The notes beneath the pieces are model-generated. The model was not told the origin of the DNA. It did not search any database and saw only the letters and a program-made list of their open reading frames with translations. Source: Dorea longicatena (GTDB taxonomy: Bacteria; Bacillota; Clostridia; Lachnospirales; Lachnospiraceae). Taken from it: a stretch of 64,000 bases of DNA. The stretch is taken from NCBI RefSeq assembly GCF_024168045.1, contig NZ_CP100126.1, positions 1,939,501 through 2,003,500 on the forward strand, given 5' to 3'. The position numbers and the translations under genes were made by a program. This document shows, in pieces, positions 28,777-38,150 of this stretch. Numbering within the stretch: position 1 is the first letter of the stretch; each line of letters starts with the position of its first letter.

Positions 28777-29736
28777 TTATTCCCCGATCAGTTCCTTGAT
28801 ATTTTGCGGTTCCGGCATCGAGCGGATTGCACCTTTTTTCATCGTGATCAGTGCTGCACCCGCATTTGCATATGTCAGAATCTCTTTTAATTTTTCTTCG
28901 TCCAGATTATCCAGGCCATACTTCAACACACCATTGATAGAGCATCCGCAGAACGTGTCACCTGCTCCTGTTGTCTCGATTGCTTTCACGGTAAATCCCG
29001 GCTGTTCTACACGAAGATTTTTATAATAAGCTCTGCTTCCTTCTTTTCCCATAGTCAGGAAGATAAGCGGTATCTGATATTTCTCCTGAAGATACTTAAT
29101 TCCTTTATCATAATCTTCTTCTCCGGATACGAACTGAATCTCATTATCCGAAATCTTCAGTACATCACAGTTTTCAAATCCGTACTCCATCTGCTCCTTC
29201 GCCTCATCCAGCGTCTTCCAGAGCGGCGGACGTAAATTCGGATCAAACGTGATCATACATCCGGCTTCTTTTGCAACGGAGAGTGCCCTCTTTGTTGCAG
29301 TTTTTACCGGTTCATCTGTCATAGAAAGTGTTCCGAAATGGAATACCTTTGACTGACGAATCAGATCATAATCTACTTCCTCTTCCTTTAACATCATATC
29401 TGCTCCCGGTTTGCGGTAAAAAGAAAATTCTCTGTCACCATCCGGGAAAGTATGTACAAAAGCAAGTGTTGTGTGGATATCCTTATCCATTACAAGTCCC
29501 TTTGCTTCTATTCCTGTATTCGTAATCGTATCCTTCAATAATTTACCAAACTGATCATCACCTACTTTTCCGATAAAGGCTGTTTTTCTTCCCAGTTTAT
29601 TCAGCATTGCAAGTACATTACATGGTGCTCCACCCGGACATGCTTCAAATAACTGATTTCCCTGCTCACTTTCCCCGTTTACCGCAAAATCGATCAACAG
29701 CTCTCCGAGTGCTGTCACGTCATACTTCTTTTCCAT
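28777..29736 (-). CDS. PfkB-family sugar kinase (probable fructokinase)
   Basis: 319 residues. The ribokinase-family signatures are present: an N-terminal GELLIDF, GGAPCNVLAMLNKLG, and the C-terminal TTGAGDTFCG with the catalytic Asp. The N-terminal half resembles fructokinases (ScrK type), which phosphorylate fructose at C6 for sucrose use; other sugars cannot be excluded. The ATG at 29736 is preferred, with AAGGAG 8 bases upstream; the GTG at 29742 is too close. It precedes murT by 7 bases. Confidence 0.88.
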   Translation of the reverse strand: MEKKYDVTALGELLIDFAVNGESEQGNQLFEACPGGAPCNVLAMLNKLGRKTAFIGKVGDDQFGKLLKDTITNTGIEAKGLVMDKDIHTTLAFVHTFPDGDREFSFYRKPGADMMLKEEEVDYDLIRQSKVFHFGTLSMTDEPVKTATKRALSVAKEAGCMITFDPNLRPPLWKTLDEAKEQMEYGFENCDVLKISDNEIQFVSGEEDYDKGIKYLQEKYQIPLIFLTMGKEGSRAYYKNLRVEQPGFTVKAIETTGAGDTFCGCSINGVLKYGLDNLDEEKLKEILTYANAGAALITMKKGAIRSMPEPQNIKELIGE

Positions 29737-29876
29737 ATACACTACTCCTTATCTTAATCTTTATATTATTATTTATTTTACCATATAATTTGTCATTTTA
29801 AAACCTGTCCGTATTGAAAGTGCATTATCACTAATTTCCGCATAAGTCTTTGTTATTTTTTTGTCATTTTTGCCTA

Positions 29877-29905
29877 TTTACGAATTTGGTAATGATTGAT
29901 AAAAT
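29877..29905 (+). promoter_or_regulatory. Candidate promoter of a small RNA
   Basis: TTTACG (29877-29882) and TAAAAT (29900-29905) are 17 bases apart on the plus strand, just upstream of three stem-loops and a terminator. The region is AT-rich, so chance matches are possible. Confidence 0.35.
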
Positions 29906-29911
29906 AATAAC

Positions 29912-30075
29912 AAATAATACAACAACCTGACGTATTATTTTATATTGTGAAACAACGATTTCACAAATGTTCGTGTTTGGATGGTACTCCCCTCCCACGA
30001 ACCCTCTCTTGATAGCGTTTTGTAAGAAAGTCACATAAAAAGTTTCCGCCAAAACTTTTTATGTGACTTTCTTCA
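29912..30075 (+). ncRNA. Candidate small RNA of about 165 nt with three hairpins and a terminator
   Basis: No convincing ORF occupies 29743-30081. Successive inverted repeats are seen. AAATAATAC/GTATTATTT lies at 29912-29940. A perfect 8-base stem, TTGTGAAA/TTTCACAA, lies at 29945-29966. GTTCGTG/CACGAAC lies at 29969-30002, with a C-rich loop containing ACTCCCCTCCC. A 22-base perfect terminator follows. The C-rich loop is complementary to Shine-Dalgarno-type sequence, as in several Gram-positive regulatory RNAs. The stems could also be read on the minus strand. No known RNA family is recognised; direction and expression are inferred. Confidence 0.4.
30024..30073. terminator. Very strong bidirectional terminator after aroF
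   Basis: A perfect 22-base stem (30024-30045 with 30052-30073) with a six-base CCGCCA loop, 8 bases past the aroF stop on the minus strand. It would also end a plus-strand transcript from the candidate small RNA. Confidence 0.88.
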
Positions 30076-30081
30076 TTTTCT

Positions 30082-31113
30082 TTAACATTCTTCGGCAATT
30101 TTATAGATCAGCTTTTCGGTATCTTCCCATCCGATGCATGGATCTGTGATAGATTTTCCATAGATCATATCCGCCGATATATCCTGTCTGCCTTCTTCCA
30201 GGTAGCTTTCTACCATAACACCCTTGATCATCTTTTTAAGATCCGGGTTGTATCTGCGTGAATGCAGTACCTCACTTACGATACGGATCTGCTCTTTGTA
30301 TTTCTTATTTGAATTCGAATGATTCGCATCAATCACCGCTGCCGGATTCTTAAGATCCTTTTTCTGATATAATTCCCAGAGTCTTACACATTCTTCATAA
30401 TGGTAATTCGGCATACATTGTCCATACTTGTCCACTCCGCCGCGGAGAATGGTATGTGCGAGCGGATTGCCGGATGTCGTCACATCCATCGTTCTGTAAA
30501 TGAACCGGTGTCCCATCTGTGCCGCTACGATTGAATTCAGCATTACAGAGAGATCCCCGCTGGTCGGGTTCTTCATTCCGACCGGAATGTCCATACCGCT
30601 CGCAGTCAGTCTGTGCTGCTGGTTCTCCACCGATCTTGCTCCTACAGCCTCATAAGAAAGAATGTCATCCAGATAGCTTCTGTTTTCCGGATATAACATT
30701 TCATCCGCTGCCGTCAGGCCACTTTCTTTCATTGCACGGATATGCATTTTACGGATCGCCATAATCCCCGCATACAGATCCGGTGCTTTGTCCGGATCCG
30801 GCTGATGCAGCATTCCTTTATATCCTTCCCCTGTTGTTCTCGGCTTGTTGGTATAAATTCTCGGTATCAGCATCAGACGGTCTTTGACTTTTTCATTCAC
30901 TTTCGCAAGCCGGCTTACATATTCACATACAGAATCTTCATTATCTGCCGAACACGGTCCGATAATCACTGCGAATTTATCGGATTTTCCGGTAAAAATG
31001 TCCCGGATTTCCGTATCACGTTCTTTTTTCAACCGGATCAGTTCCTCAGACAGAGGGTATTCTTCTTTCAGTTCTGCCGGCAATGGCAGAACTTTATTTA
31101 CTTTCATAGACAT
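30082..31113 (-). CDS. aroF: 3-deoxy-7-phosphoheptulonate synthase (DAHP synthase, class Iα)
   Basis: 343 residues, the usual length of AroF/G/H enzymes. Motifs include FAVIIGPCSADN, the PRIYTNKPRTTGEGYKG PEP/E4P-binding segment, RSVENQQHR and IDANHSNSNKKY. It condenses PEP with erythrose 4-phosphate as the first step of the shikimate pathway. The RBS AAGGAAAAAGATT precedes the ATG, within the end of the upstream gene. It is the last gene of the aminotransferase–hisC–exporter–aroF run, consistent with aromatic amino-acid synthesis. Confidence 0.95.
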   Translation of the reverse strand: MSMKVNKVLPLPAELKEEYPLSEELIRLKKERDTEIRDIFTGKSDKFAVIIGPCSADNEDSVCEYVSRLAKVNEKVKDRLMLIPRIYTNKPRTTGEGYKGMLHQPDPDKAPDLYAGIMAIRKMHIRAMKESGLTAADEMLYPENRSYLDDILSYEAVGARSVENQQHRLTASGMDIPVGMKNPTSGDLSVMLNSIVAAQMGHRFIYRTMDVTTSGNPLAHTILRGGVDKYGQCMPNYHYEECVRLWELYQKKDLKNPAAVIDANHSNSNKKYKEQIRIVSEVLHSRRYNPDLKKMIKGVMVESYLEEGRQDISADMIYGKSITDPCIGWEDTEKLIYKIAEEC

Positions 31114-31129
31114 AATCTTTTTCCTTATT

Positions 31130-31642
31130 TTATCCTAACAGATGTACCCCGCCAAGAAGCACATACGATATAAACCACATAATTACAGTTGCCATACAGA
31201 TTCCAACGATCACTGCCGGGAACGCTTTCTTAAACTTCATTCCCAGAAGTGCTGCGATCAGAGAACCTGTCCATGCTCCTGTTCCCGGAAGCGGAATTCC
31301 TACAAAAAGTACCAACCCCCAGAACTCATATTTCTCAATCTGATCCTTCCGGCTCATGGCTCTGTTCTCCAGTTTATCCACGAGCGGCTTGAATGTCTTC
31401 GTTCCCTTCATCCAGTTAAATACCGGTGTGATCAGAAGCAGAATAAATGGAACCGGAATAATATTTCCGATAATGCACAGTGGAATCGCTGTTGACACCT
31501 TGACCCCGAGGATCGGTCCCGCAACCAGAAGTGCACCACGAAGTTCCAGGATCGGAATCATGGAAATCAGAAATACAATTACCTCTTTACTTACACTTCC
31601 GCTTAACGCATCAATAATTCCATGTATTAATGTATTGGTCAT
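31130..31642 (-). CDS. COG2426/PF06695 'small multidrug export' family membrane protein
   Basis: 170 residues with about four to five membrane segments. The N-terminus has ISMIPILELRGALLVAGPILGV and the middle FWGLVLFVGIPLPGTGAWTGSLIAALLGM, the conserved core of this family. The family name is historical and export activity is not established. RBS AGAGGAG. It sits between hisC (12 bases) and aroF (16 bases) in one operon; a link to aromatic metabolism is not implied by the sequence. Confidence 0.87.
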   Translation of the reverse strand: MTNTLIHGIIDALSGSVSKEVIVFLISMIPILELRGALLVAGPILGVKVSTAIPLCIIGNIIPVPFILLLITPVFNWMKGTKTFKPLVDKLENRAMSRKDQIEKYEFWGLVLFVGIPLPGTGAWTGSLIAALLGMKFKKAFPAVIVGICMATVIMWFISYVLLGGVHLLG

Positions 31643-31654
31643 AAGAAACTCCTC

Positions 31655-32710
31655 TTATTTATTCATATATTTTTTCAGGAACGCAAACATTGCTTCCATC
31701 TCTTCTCTGGTTCCTACAGTGATACGCATATACTGTTCGATTCTCTCACTGCCCCAGAAGCGCACATAGATATCATTCTCTTTCAGTGCTTCAAATAATT
31801 CTTTTGCATCATAATCCGGATGCATGGCAAAGATAAAGTTCGATTTGGAATTCAGGCAGCGGAATCCAAGATTCTTTAATTCTTCTTTTGCCCATTCACG
31901 TGTCTCGATAATCTTATTCACACACGCTTCAAAATATGCCTGATCCTTTACCGCTTCCACACCGCATACCAGTGATGTCTGGTTCATAGTATAAGAGTTG
32001 AAAGAATATTTTGCATCATTCAGGTATTTGATCAGAGTCGGATTACTGATTGCATAACCGATACGCATTCCTGCCATTGATCTTGCTTTTGAAAATGTCT
32101 GTACAATGATCAGATTCTCATATTTGTCAATCAGTTCCAGCGCAGAACGTCCAGCAAAATCAACATATGCCTCATCTACAATTACGATCACATCCTGATT
32201 ATGTGCGATAATATCTTCTACGTCAGCCAGATCTTCATAAAGCCCTGTCGGTGCATTCGGATTCGGGAAGATCACACCACCATTTTCCTTGTAGTAATCT
32301 TCTTTTACGATCTTGAAGTTCTCATCTAACTTCTGGCATTCATACGGAATGCGATACAGATCCGCCCATACCTTATAGAAGGAATAGGTAATATCCGGGA
32401 AAAAGATTGGTTTTTCCGAATTAAAAAATGTCAGGAAGCACATAGATAATACATCATCCGAGCCAACTCCTACAAAGACCTGATCCGGATTCACATGATA
32501 AAAATCAGCCAGGGCATTCACAAGCGGTGCTGCCGTCGGATCCGGATACAGCCGTAAACGGTCTGTATCCATCTCCTCCAGTGCTTTTGTCACGCCCGGT
32601 GCCGGTGCATATGGATTCTCATTAGTATTTAACTTGATTACTTTGCGCTGCGGTTGTTCACCCGGCACATATGGTTCTACTTTTCGAATGTTTTTTTCAA
32701 ATGCTTTCAT
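31655..32710 (-). CDS. hisC: Histidinol-phosphate aminotransferase family enzyme
   Basis: 351 residues, PLP fold type I. LNTNENPYAPAPGV is at the N-terminus, NPNAPTG in the cofactor-binding region, VDEAYVDF follows, and the Schiff-base Lys is in TFSKARSMAGMRIGY. HisC-family enzymes transaminate histidinol phosphate but many also act on aromatic 2-oxoacids. No other his gene is here; the downstream DAHP synthase and upstream second aminotransferase hint at a phenylalanine/tyrosine role. RBS GGAGAGCAGC. Confidence 0.9.
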   Translation of the reverse strand: MKAFEKNIRKVEPYVPGEQPQRKVIKLNTNENPYAPAPGVTKALEEMDTDRLRLYPDPTAAPLVNALADFYHVNPDQVFVGVGSDDVLSMCFLTFFNSEKPIFFPDITYSFYKVWADLYRIPYECQKLDENFKIVKEDYYKENGGVIFPNPNAPTGLYEDLADVEDIIAHNQDVIVIVDEAYVDFAGRSALELIDKYENLIIVQTFSKARSMAGMRIGYAISNPTLIKYLNDAKYSFNSYTMNQTSLVCGVEAVKDQAYFEACVNKIIETREWAKEELKNLGFRCLNSKSNFIFAMHPDYDAKELFEALKENDIYVRFWGSERIEQYMRITVGTREEMEAMFAFLKKYMNK

Positions 32711-32719
32711 GCTGCTCTC

Positions 32720-33907
32720 CTAGAAATATTCTTTTGCCAGTTCTTTAAATTTCGGAAGTGAACGGATGATCGTCTCGTGAGATACACAGTATGCAAGTCT
32801 TACGTATCCAGGACACGCAAAGGAACTTCCCGGTACGATCAGAATATTATATTTCTTGGCCGCTTCGCAGAATTGCTTTTCATCCGAAACCGGTGATTTC
32901 ACAAACAGATAAAATGCCCCCTGTGGTTTAATACAATCAAATCCACATTCTTTCAGACCATTATAAAGATCTTCTCTGTTACGGTCATAGAAAGAAAGGT
33001 CTGTCTTTTCATTCAGGCATTTTTCCACTACTTTCTGCTGCAGTGTCGGAGCATTAACAAATCCAAGGATACGTGTTGCCACATTTGCTGCCGCAAGCAC
33101 TTCTTCACTGTCTTTCATCTCATCCGGAATCACCAGATATCCGATACGTTCTCCCGGAAGAGACAGCGATTTACTGTAAGAATATCCTACAACTGTATTA
33201 TCATAATATTTTGTGAGATAAGGAACTTCTACTCCGTCATAAGCAAGTTCACGATATGGTTCATCTGAGATCAGGACAATATCCGTTCCGAATTCTTTCT
33301 GTTTTGCCTCCATGATGGCAGCAAGCTTCTTAATCGTCTCTTCAGAGTACACCACACCTGTAGGATTATTCGGATTGTTAACGATGACTGCTTTTGTCTT
33401 AGACGTGATCTTCTGCTCGAATTCATCCAGTTTCGGCTGAAAATCTACAGTATTCGGTGAAATTTCGACCAGCACACCATCGTAATTATTTGTATAAGAA
33501 CGATATTCTCCAAAATATGGTGCAAATGCAATTACTTCATCTCCCGGATTGATGATCGCTTTCAGGATAACATTCAGACCTCCTGCGGCACCAACTGTCA
33601 TAACAATATTCTTTCCCTCAAAGTGCGTATCAAAACGTTCATTCAGAGATTTTGCTACTGCTGCTCTTACTTCCGCATATCCGCAGTTGCTGTTGGTATA
33701 TCCGTGAAGTGCAACCGGATCTGTGTCATTTACAATCTCGATAATCGCATTCTTTACAGCCTCCGGTGCCGGCACATTCGGATTACCAAGACTGAAATCA
33801 AACACATTCTCAGCTCCATAAATTCCTGCCAGACGGTTACCTTCCTCAAACATTGCACGGATAGCCGAACTGTTGGCCACCATATTTTTCATCTTATCCG
33901 CTATCAT
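32720..33907 (-). CDS. Aspartate-type PLP aminotransferase (class I)
   Basis: 395 residues. FDFSLGNPNVPAP is at the N-terminus, NNPNNPTGVVYSEE and LISDEPYRELAY in the middle, and the PLP Lys lies in YSYSKSLSLPGERIGYLV. It belongs to the AspB/AspC-like subgroup used for aspartate, and sometimes for aromatic or branched substrates. RBS AAAGGAG. It is 9 bases upstream of hisC and is probably cotranscribed with it. Confidence 0.9.
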   Translation of the reverse strand: MIADKMKNMVANSSAIRAMFEEGNRLAGIYGAENVFDFSLGNPNVPAPEAVKNAIIEIVNDTDPVALHGYTNSNCGYAEVRAAVAKSLNERFDTHFEGKNIVMTVGAAGGLNVILKAIINPGDEVIAFAPYFGEYRSYTNNYDGVLVEISPNTVDFQPKLDEFEQKITSKTKAVIVNNPNNPTGVVYSEETIKKLAAIMEAKQKEFGTDIVLISDEPYRELAYDGVEVPYLTKYYDNTVVGYSYSKSLSLPGERIGYLVIPDEMKDSEEVLAAANVATRILGFVNAPTLQQKVVEKCLNEKTDLSFYDRNREDLYNGLKECGFDCIKPQGAFYLFVKSPVSDEKQFCEAAKKYNILIVPGSSFACPGYVRLAYCVSHETIIRSLPKFKELAKEYF

Positions 33908-33945
33908 TTTATTGCTCCTTTCTCACTGCAAGTCTTTTTTGTCTT

Positions 33946-34854
33946 TCAAACATCTTTTTCTGTCACATCGCCCTTTTCCACCATAAAGACAGGACGGTAT
34001 GAAAGTTTTGCTTTTCTGAGTCCTTCCGCTCCGGTATCATCTTCCCTGTTCACATATTTGTAGTTCATACATTCATGTTCTACAAACTGCTGGTTGATCA
34101 TTGTATATGCACCCTGTACATCTGCATATGCCTTTTCAATATGCACTACATACGTATCCTCACAGATAGGTTCTCCGATCGTAAATGCTACAACTTCTCC
34201 GTCAATCCGTAAAACTCCTCCGGTCAGATGAAGTTCTTCGAACAGACGAAGGGAATTCAATGCCACACACATCTCACCCCTTTTTTCATCGTCGTCTTCA
34301 CATTCATTCTCTTTCCGCCATTTTAATGCCATCTGAAAGCAGTCTTCCAGATTTTCTCTGGTCATACTTTCATATGACCAGCGTCCGTCATACAAACTTT
34401 TGAACTTATTAATATGGTTACGTTTCCCATGGAGTTTTTTCCCTGAAAGCGTCGCTAACTTTTCTGATTCATATACATAATCTGCAGAGTCTCTGTCATA
34501 CTCAATCTGAAATCTTTCCGGATACCATTCATTCAGCTGTTCGAAATATTCCGGTGTCACATTGTACATCAGGAACGGTCTGCCTTTTTCTTTAGAATAC
34601 TCCATCATCTCTTCCAGTGCATTTTTTACATCTTCCGGCGCTCCTGCCGGATACGCAAAAGATACGTGATTCTCATCTTCACTTTTGAATACCAGTGCAT
34701 TCTGTACAATTGCCCACTTCACCGGATATTGTCTGGACCAAAGATAAACATTGGCAAATGTTCTCTCACAGCTTCTGCTGGTATGATGTTCAAAGTAATG
34801 CGCAATAATCTCCTGATCTTCTAATTCTGCACGCTTAAACTGTATTGCTTCCAT
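33946..34854 (-). CDS. DUF2156 (LPG synthase C-terminal-like) acyltransferase-fold protein
   Basis: 302 residues, soluble. It has a tandem GNAT-like fold of the DUF2156 family, related to the catalytic domain of MprF and to FemAB proteins. Key segments are CERTFANVYLWSR near the N-terminus, GKRNHINKFK mid-protein, and NREDDTGAEGLRKAKLSYRP at the C-terminus, a highly conserved block in this family. No membrane part is present, unlike MprF. The target of the presumed aminoacyl or acyl transfer is unknown. It lies between prfA and the aminotransferase operon. Confidence 0.85.
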   Translation of the reverse strand: MEAIQFKRAELEDQEIIAHYFEHHTSRSCERTFANVYLWSRQYPVKWAIVQNALVFKSEDENHVSFAYPAGAPEDVKNALEEMMEYSKEKGRPFLMYNVTPEYFEQLNEWYPERFQIEYDRDSADYVYESEKLATLSGKKLHGKRNHINKFKSLYDGRWSYESMTRENLEDCFQMALKWRKENECEDDDEKRGEMCVALNSLRLFEELHLTGGVLRIDGEVVAFTIGEPICEDTYVVHIEKAYADVQGAYTMINQQFVEHECMNYKYVNREDDTGAEGLRKAKLSYRPVFMVEKGDVTEKDV

Positions 34855-34912
34855 CCTTTATATTTACCTTCTTTTAGTTTCAGCTATTTTCTGATAGTCA
34901 TATTCCGGATTC

Positions 34913-35989
34913 TTACATTTCCTCATTCATATTTGCAAGCTTTGCAGCCTGATCGGCTGCGATGCAGGCATCAATGATCTCCTGGATGTCTCCATTCATG
35001 ATCTTATCCAGTTTGTATAATGTAAGTCCGATACGGTGATCTGTCACACGTCCCTGTGGGAAGTTATAAGTACGGATCTTCTCGGATCTGTCTCCGGTAC
35101 CGATCTGACTCTTTCTTGCCTCTGCTTCGGCATCATGACGTTTCTGGCATTCCAGATCGTACAGCTTCGCACGCAAGAGAGCAAATGCTTTGTCCTTGTT
35201 CTGCAACTGTGATTTCTCTGTCTGACTGTAGATCACGATTCCTGTAGGATAGTGAGTCAGTCGTACAGCTGAATCTGTCGTATTGACACACTGTCCACCG
35301 TTACCGGATGCACGCATTACATCGATACGGATATCTTTTTCATCAATCTGGATATCTACGTCTTCTGCCTCCGGCATAACTGCTACAGTAATAGTAGAAG
35401 TGTGGATACGTCCGCCGGATTCTGTCTCCGGTACACGCTGTACACGATGAACTCCGGATTCGTATTTCATCTTTGAGTACGCACCCTTTCCGTCGATCAT
35501 AAATGTTACATTTTTCATTCCGCCGATACCAATCTCTTCACACTCTACCAGTTCGACTTTCCATCTCTGACTTTCTGCATAGTGCATATACATACGGTAG
35601 ATTTCAGCTGCAAAAAGTGCCGCCTCGTCTCCGCCCGCACCGGCACGGATCTCGACGATAACATTCTTTTCATCGTTCGGATCTTTCGGAAGAAGAAGGA
35701 TTTTCAATTCCTGTTCCAGTTCCTCCACACGCTTTTTGTTATCATTCAATTCTTCTTTTGCAAGTTCACGCATCTCTTCATCAGACTCTTCCTCTAACAT
35801 CTCGAGGCTGTCCTCGATTGCCTGTTTGCATTCTTTGTATTCATTATACGCCTCTACAATCGGAGTCAGGTCGTTCTGCTCTTTCATAAGTTTGCGGAAG
35901 CGGTTCTGGTCATTTGCCACATCCGGTTCCTGAAGTTCATTTAATATCTCATCCAGACGGATGCGCAGATCTTCTAATTTATCAAACAT
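34913..35989 (-). CDS. prfA: Peptide chain release factor 1
   Basis: 358 residues. The catalytic GGQ lies in [17 protein letters not shown]. The stop-codon-recognition tripeptide is in [15 protein letters not shown], a P-x-T form as in RF1, reading UAA and UAG. RBS AAGGAGGAAATACC. It follows prmC by 18 bases, and PrmC methylates the GGQ glutamine of this protein, so the pairing is functional. Confidence 0.97.
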   Translation of the reverse strand: MFDKLEDLRIRLDEILNELQEPDVANDQNRFRKLMKEQNDLTPIVEAYNEYKECKQAIEDSLEMLEEESDEEMRELAKEELNDNKKRVEELEQELKILLLPKDPNDEKNVIVEIRAGAGGDEAALFAAEIYRMYMHYAESQRWKVELVECEEIGIGGMKNVTFMIDGKGAYSKMKYESGVHRVQRVPETESGGRIHTSTITVAVMPEAEDVDIQIDEKDIRIDVMRASGNGGQCVNTTDSAVRLTHYPTGIVIYSQTEKSQLQNKDKAFALLRAKLYDLECQKRHDAEAEARKSQIGTGDRSEKIRTYNFPQGRVTDHRIGLTLYKLDKIMNGDIQEIIDACIAADQAAKLANMNEEM

Positions 35990-36007
35990 GGTATTTCCTC
36001 CTTAACA

Positions 36008-36871
36008 TTACTCTTTATTGTACCTTCCCATAACAACGCGGTCAAGTCCCGCCAAATCCTTTTTTACCTGGATTTCTTCATATCCCTGTTCTTCCAGGAG
36101 AACCGATACATCCTTTCCCTGATCAAAACCGGTCTCAAACAGAAGATATCCACCTTTTTTTATATGTTTTACACTTTCTTTCACAATCAGACGGTAAAAG
36201 TATAATCCGTCCTTTTTCCCATCCAGTGCAATCCATGGATCATGAAGCTTTACTTCATCTTCCAGACTGCTGATTTCCTCCGTTCTGATATACGGTGGAT
36301 TTGATACGATCATGTCATATGTTTCTGCGATGTTCTCGAACAGATCTCCCTGTATAAAAACCGCTCCGGTCTGAAGTCTGCTGTCATTTTCCTTCGCAAC
36401 TTTCAATGCTTCCTCTGATATATCACATCCGGTTCCGGACACGCAGATTCCTTTCCTTTCCGCAAATTTCAGAATGCTCTCCAGAATACAGCCTGATCCT
36501 GTACACATATCCAGGATCTGCATCCCCGGCCGGATCTTCTTCAGCGCCTCTTCTACCAGTGTCTCTGTATCTTGTCTCGGAATCAGCACATGCTCATTCA
36601 CCTTGAAATCCAGCCCCATAAATTCCTGTTCACCGGTAATATGCTGAAGCGGGATTCTCTGTGCTCTTGTCTCAATATCTTTCCGATAGTGCTCTGCTTT
36701 ATCCTTCTCTACCTCTTTATCCGGATCAGCAAGAAACATGGCTCTGCTGATCTTTGTCTCGTATTCCAACAGGTACCATGCATCTAACTTTGCATCCGCT
36801 ATCCCAGCTTTTTCCAGACAGATGGTTCCGTCCCTGTATAGATTACGAAGTGTGAAAATTGTCCCGTTCAT
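36008..36871 (-). CDS. prmC: Release-factor glutamine N5-methyltransferase
   Basis: 287 residues. An N-terminal helical domain is followed by the SAM-binding fold: ILDMCTGSGCI, GCDISEEAL, and the target-binding NPPY motif in IVSNPPYIRTEEI. It methylates the Gln of GGQ in RF1 and RF2. I chose the ATG at 36871 because GGAGGGCTT precedes it; this start overlaps the DUF1385 gene by 29 bases. A longer frame to 36886 has no ribosome binding site. Confidence 0.95.
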   Translation of the reverse strand: MNGTIFTLRNLYRDGTICLEKAGIADAKLDAWYLLEYETKISRAMFLADPDKEVEKDKAEHYRKDIETRAQRIPLQHITGEQEFMGLDFKVNEHVLIPRQDTETLVEEALKKIRPGMQILDMCTGSGCILESILKFAERKGICVSGTGCDISEEALKVAKENDSRLQTGAVFIQGDLFENIAETYDMIVSNPPYIRTEEISSLEDEVKLHDPWIALDGKKDGLYFYRLIVKESVKHIKKGGYLLFETGFDQGKDVSVLLEEQGYEEIQVKKDLAGLDRVVMGRYNKE

Positions 36872-37769
36872 AAGCCCTCCAGTCAAATACTGCTTCTACT
36901 GCCTGTATCGCAACTTCTATCATCCCGTCATCCGGTTCACTGGTCGTCATCTTCTGGATTGCCATTCCAGGTTTACTCAGCAGATTAACAACTGGATTGT
37001 CACTGTTTCCCGCAAGCTTCAACACCTCATAGGAAACACCTGCGATCACCGGAAGCAGCACGATACGCACAACCACTCTCATAAGCGGTGACTCTACCCG
37101 GATCAGGAGCAGCAGAATAATACTGATCGCAAGCACGAAAAACAGGAAGCTTGTACCACAGCGTTTGTGCTGCCGGGAACTGTTCCTTACGTTTTCCACC
37201 GTGAGCGGAAGTCCGTGTTCAATGCAATTGATACACTTGTGCTCCGCACCGTGATACATAAATGTTCTCTGGATATCTTCCATCCTCGAGATCAGTAAAA
37301 TATAGATAATAAAGATTCCGATTCTTACAAAGCCTTCGATCACTGTCCGCAAATGATAAGACGGAACAACCGGTTTCATCAATGATGACAGGAAATATGG
37401 CAGGACCATAAAGATCGCCACTGCAGCCACAATAGAAAATGCAACCGTCCCCGCCATCAAAAGACTTTCCTGTTTTTCTTTTTTCTTTTGTTCAGCTTCG
37501 GAAAAATTTTTCTCTTCCTCTTCTTCATAGAATGATGCTGAAAATGTCAGTGTCTTAATTCCCAGTACCATAGAATCAATAAAATTGAACACTCCTCTGA
37601 CAAACGGAATTGTCGTCAGTTTCTTATATCTGCCGGTAACACTGTGAAATTCCTCTGTCTGGACAAAGATCTCCCCGTCCGGCTTCCTGACAGCTACGGC
37701 ATAACGGTCCCGATTCTTCATCATGATACCTTCCAGCACCGCCTGTCCGCCAATATTCGATGATTTCAT
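36843..37769 (-). CDS. yqhQ: DUF1385 (YqhQ) family membrane protein
   Basis: 308 residues. The N-terminus is NIGGQAVLEGIMMKNRDRYAVAVRKPDG, the defining block of YqhQ. There are four or so membrane segments in the middle. FMYHGAEHKCINCIEHG and RQHKRCGTSFLFFVL are the conserved Cys/His-containing segments. B. subtilis YqhQ has no settled function. RBS GAAGGAGAG. It stands between rpmE and prmC, the usual Firmicute order. Confidence 0.93.
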   Translation of the reverse strand: MKSSNIGGQAVLEGIMMKNRDRYAVAVRKPDGEIFVQTEEFHSVTGRYKKLTTIPFVRGVFNFIDSMVLGIKTLTFSASFYEEEEEKNFSEAEQKKKEKQESLLMAGTVAFSIVAAVAIFMVLPYFLSSLMKPVVPSYHLRTVIEGFVRIGIFIIYILLISRMEDIQRTFMYHGAEHKCINCIEHGLPLTVENVRNSSRQHKRCGTSFLFFVLAISIILLLLIRVESPLMRVVVRIVLLPVIAGVSYEVLKLAGNSDNPVVNLLSKPGMAIQKMTTSEPDDGMIEVAIQAVEAVFDWRAYERDNFHTS

Positions 37770-37822
37770 ATACTCTCCTTCATATATTCTGTATCATTAC
37801 AAGTTCTATATAATTAATTATA

Positions 37823-37856
37823 AGAAAAAAGGGCTGAGATTCAAAAACCTCAACCC
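37823..37856 (-). terminator. Intrinsic terminator after rpmE
   Basis: On the minus strand GGGTTGAG and CTCAGCCC (37849-37856 and 37831-37838) pair with one G·U and are followed by TTTTTTCTT (37823-37830). Confidence 0.75.
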
Positions 37857-37869
37857 AATACCTGTAATC

Positions 37870-38073
37870 TTATTTGTCCATTCCGTATTTCTTATTGAAT
37901 TTATCAACACGGCCACGAGCCTGAGTTGCTTTCTGCTGTCCTGTGTAGAATGGATGACATTTAGAACAGATTTCTACATGGATTTCTTCGCTTGTAGATC
38001 CTGTCACGAATGTATTACCACAGTTACAAGTTACAGTTGCCTGATAATAATTTGGATGTATTCCTTCTTTCAT
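37870..38073 (-). CDS. rpmE: 50S ribosomal protein L31 (zinc-binding form)
   Basis: 67 residues. The start [10 protein letters not shown] and the CNCGN...[10 protein letters not shown] motif give the cysteines of the zinc-binding C+ form of L31. The ATG at 38073 is chosen because AGAGGTGAAAATC precedes it; the ATG at 38082 overlaps that site. It is transcribed from its own promoter, which overlaps the rho stop region, and ends at an intrinsic terminator. A short hairpin leader lies between promoter and start. Confidence 0.96.
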   Translation of the reverse strand: MKEGIHPNYYQATVTCNCGNTFVTGSTSEEIHVEICSKCHPFYTGQQKATQARGRVDKFNKKYGMDK

Positions 38074-38104
38074 GATTTTCACCTCTTCTTTATTTTCTTG
38101 ACAC

Positions 38105-38118
38105 GCACATAAATGTGC
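38105..38118 (-). promoter_or_regulatory. Possible L31 leader hairpin
   Basis: GCACAT/ATGTGC forms a 6-base hairpin with a 2-base loop in the ~65-base rpmE leader, about 30 bases before the start codon. L31 leaders that bind the protein are known in Firmicutes; I cannot tell if this fits that family. Confidence 0.35.
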
Positions 38119-38150
38119 CGTAAATTTCTTTTCATTTACACAGCTTGTTT

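Noticed and set aside
29976-29996. T-box-like GGTACTCC sequence in the aroF 3' region
   Set aside because: It is on the wrong strand and position: a plus-strand terminator follows with no downstream plus-strand gene, and the specifier-loop architecture is not seen.
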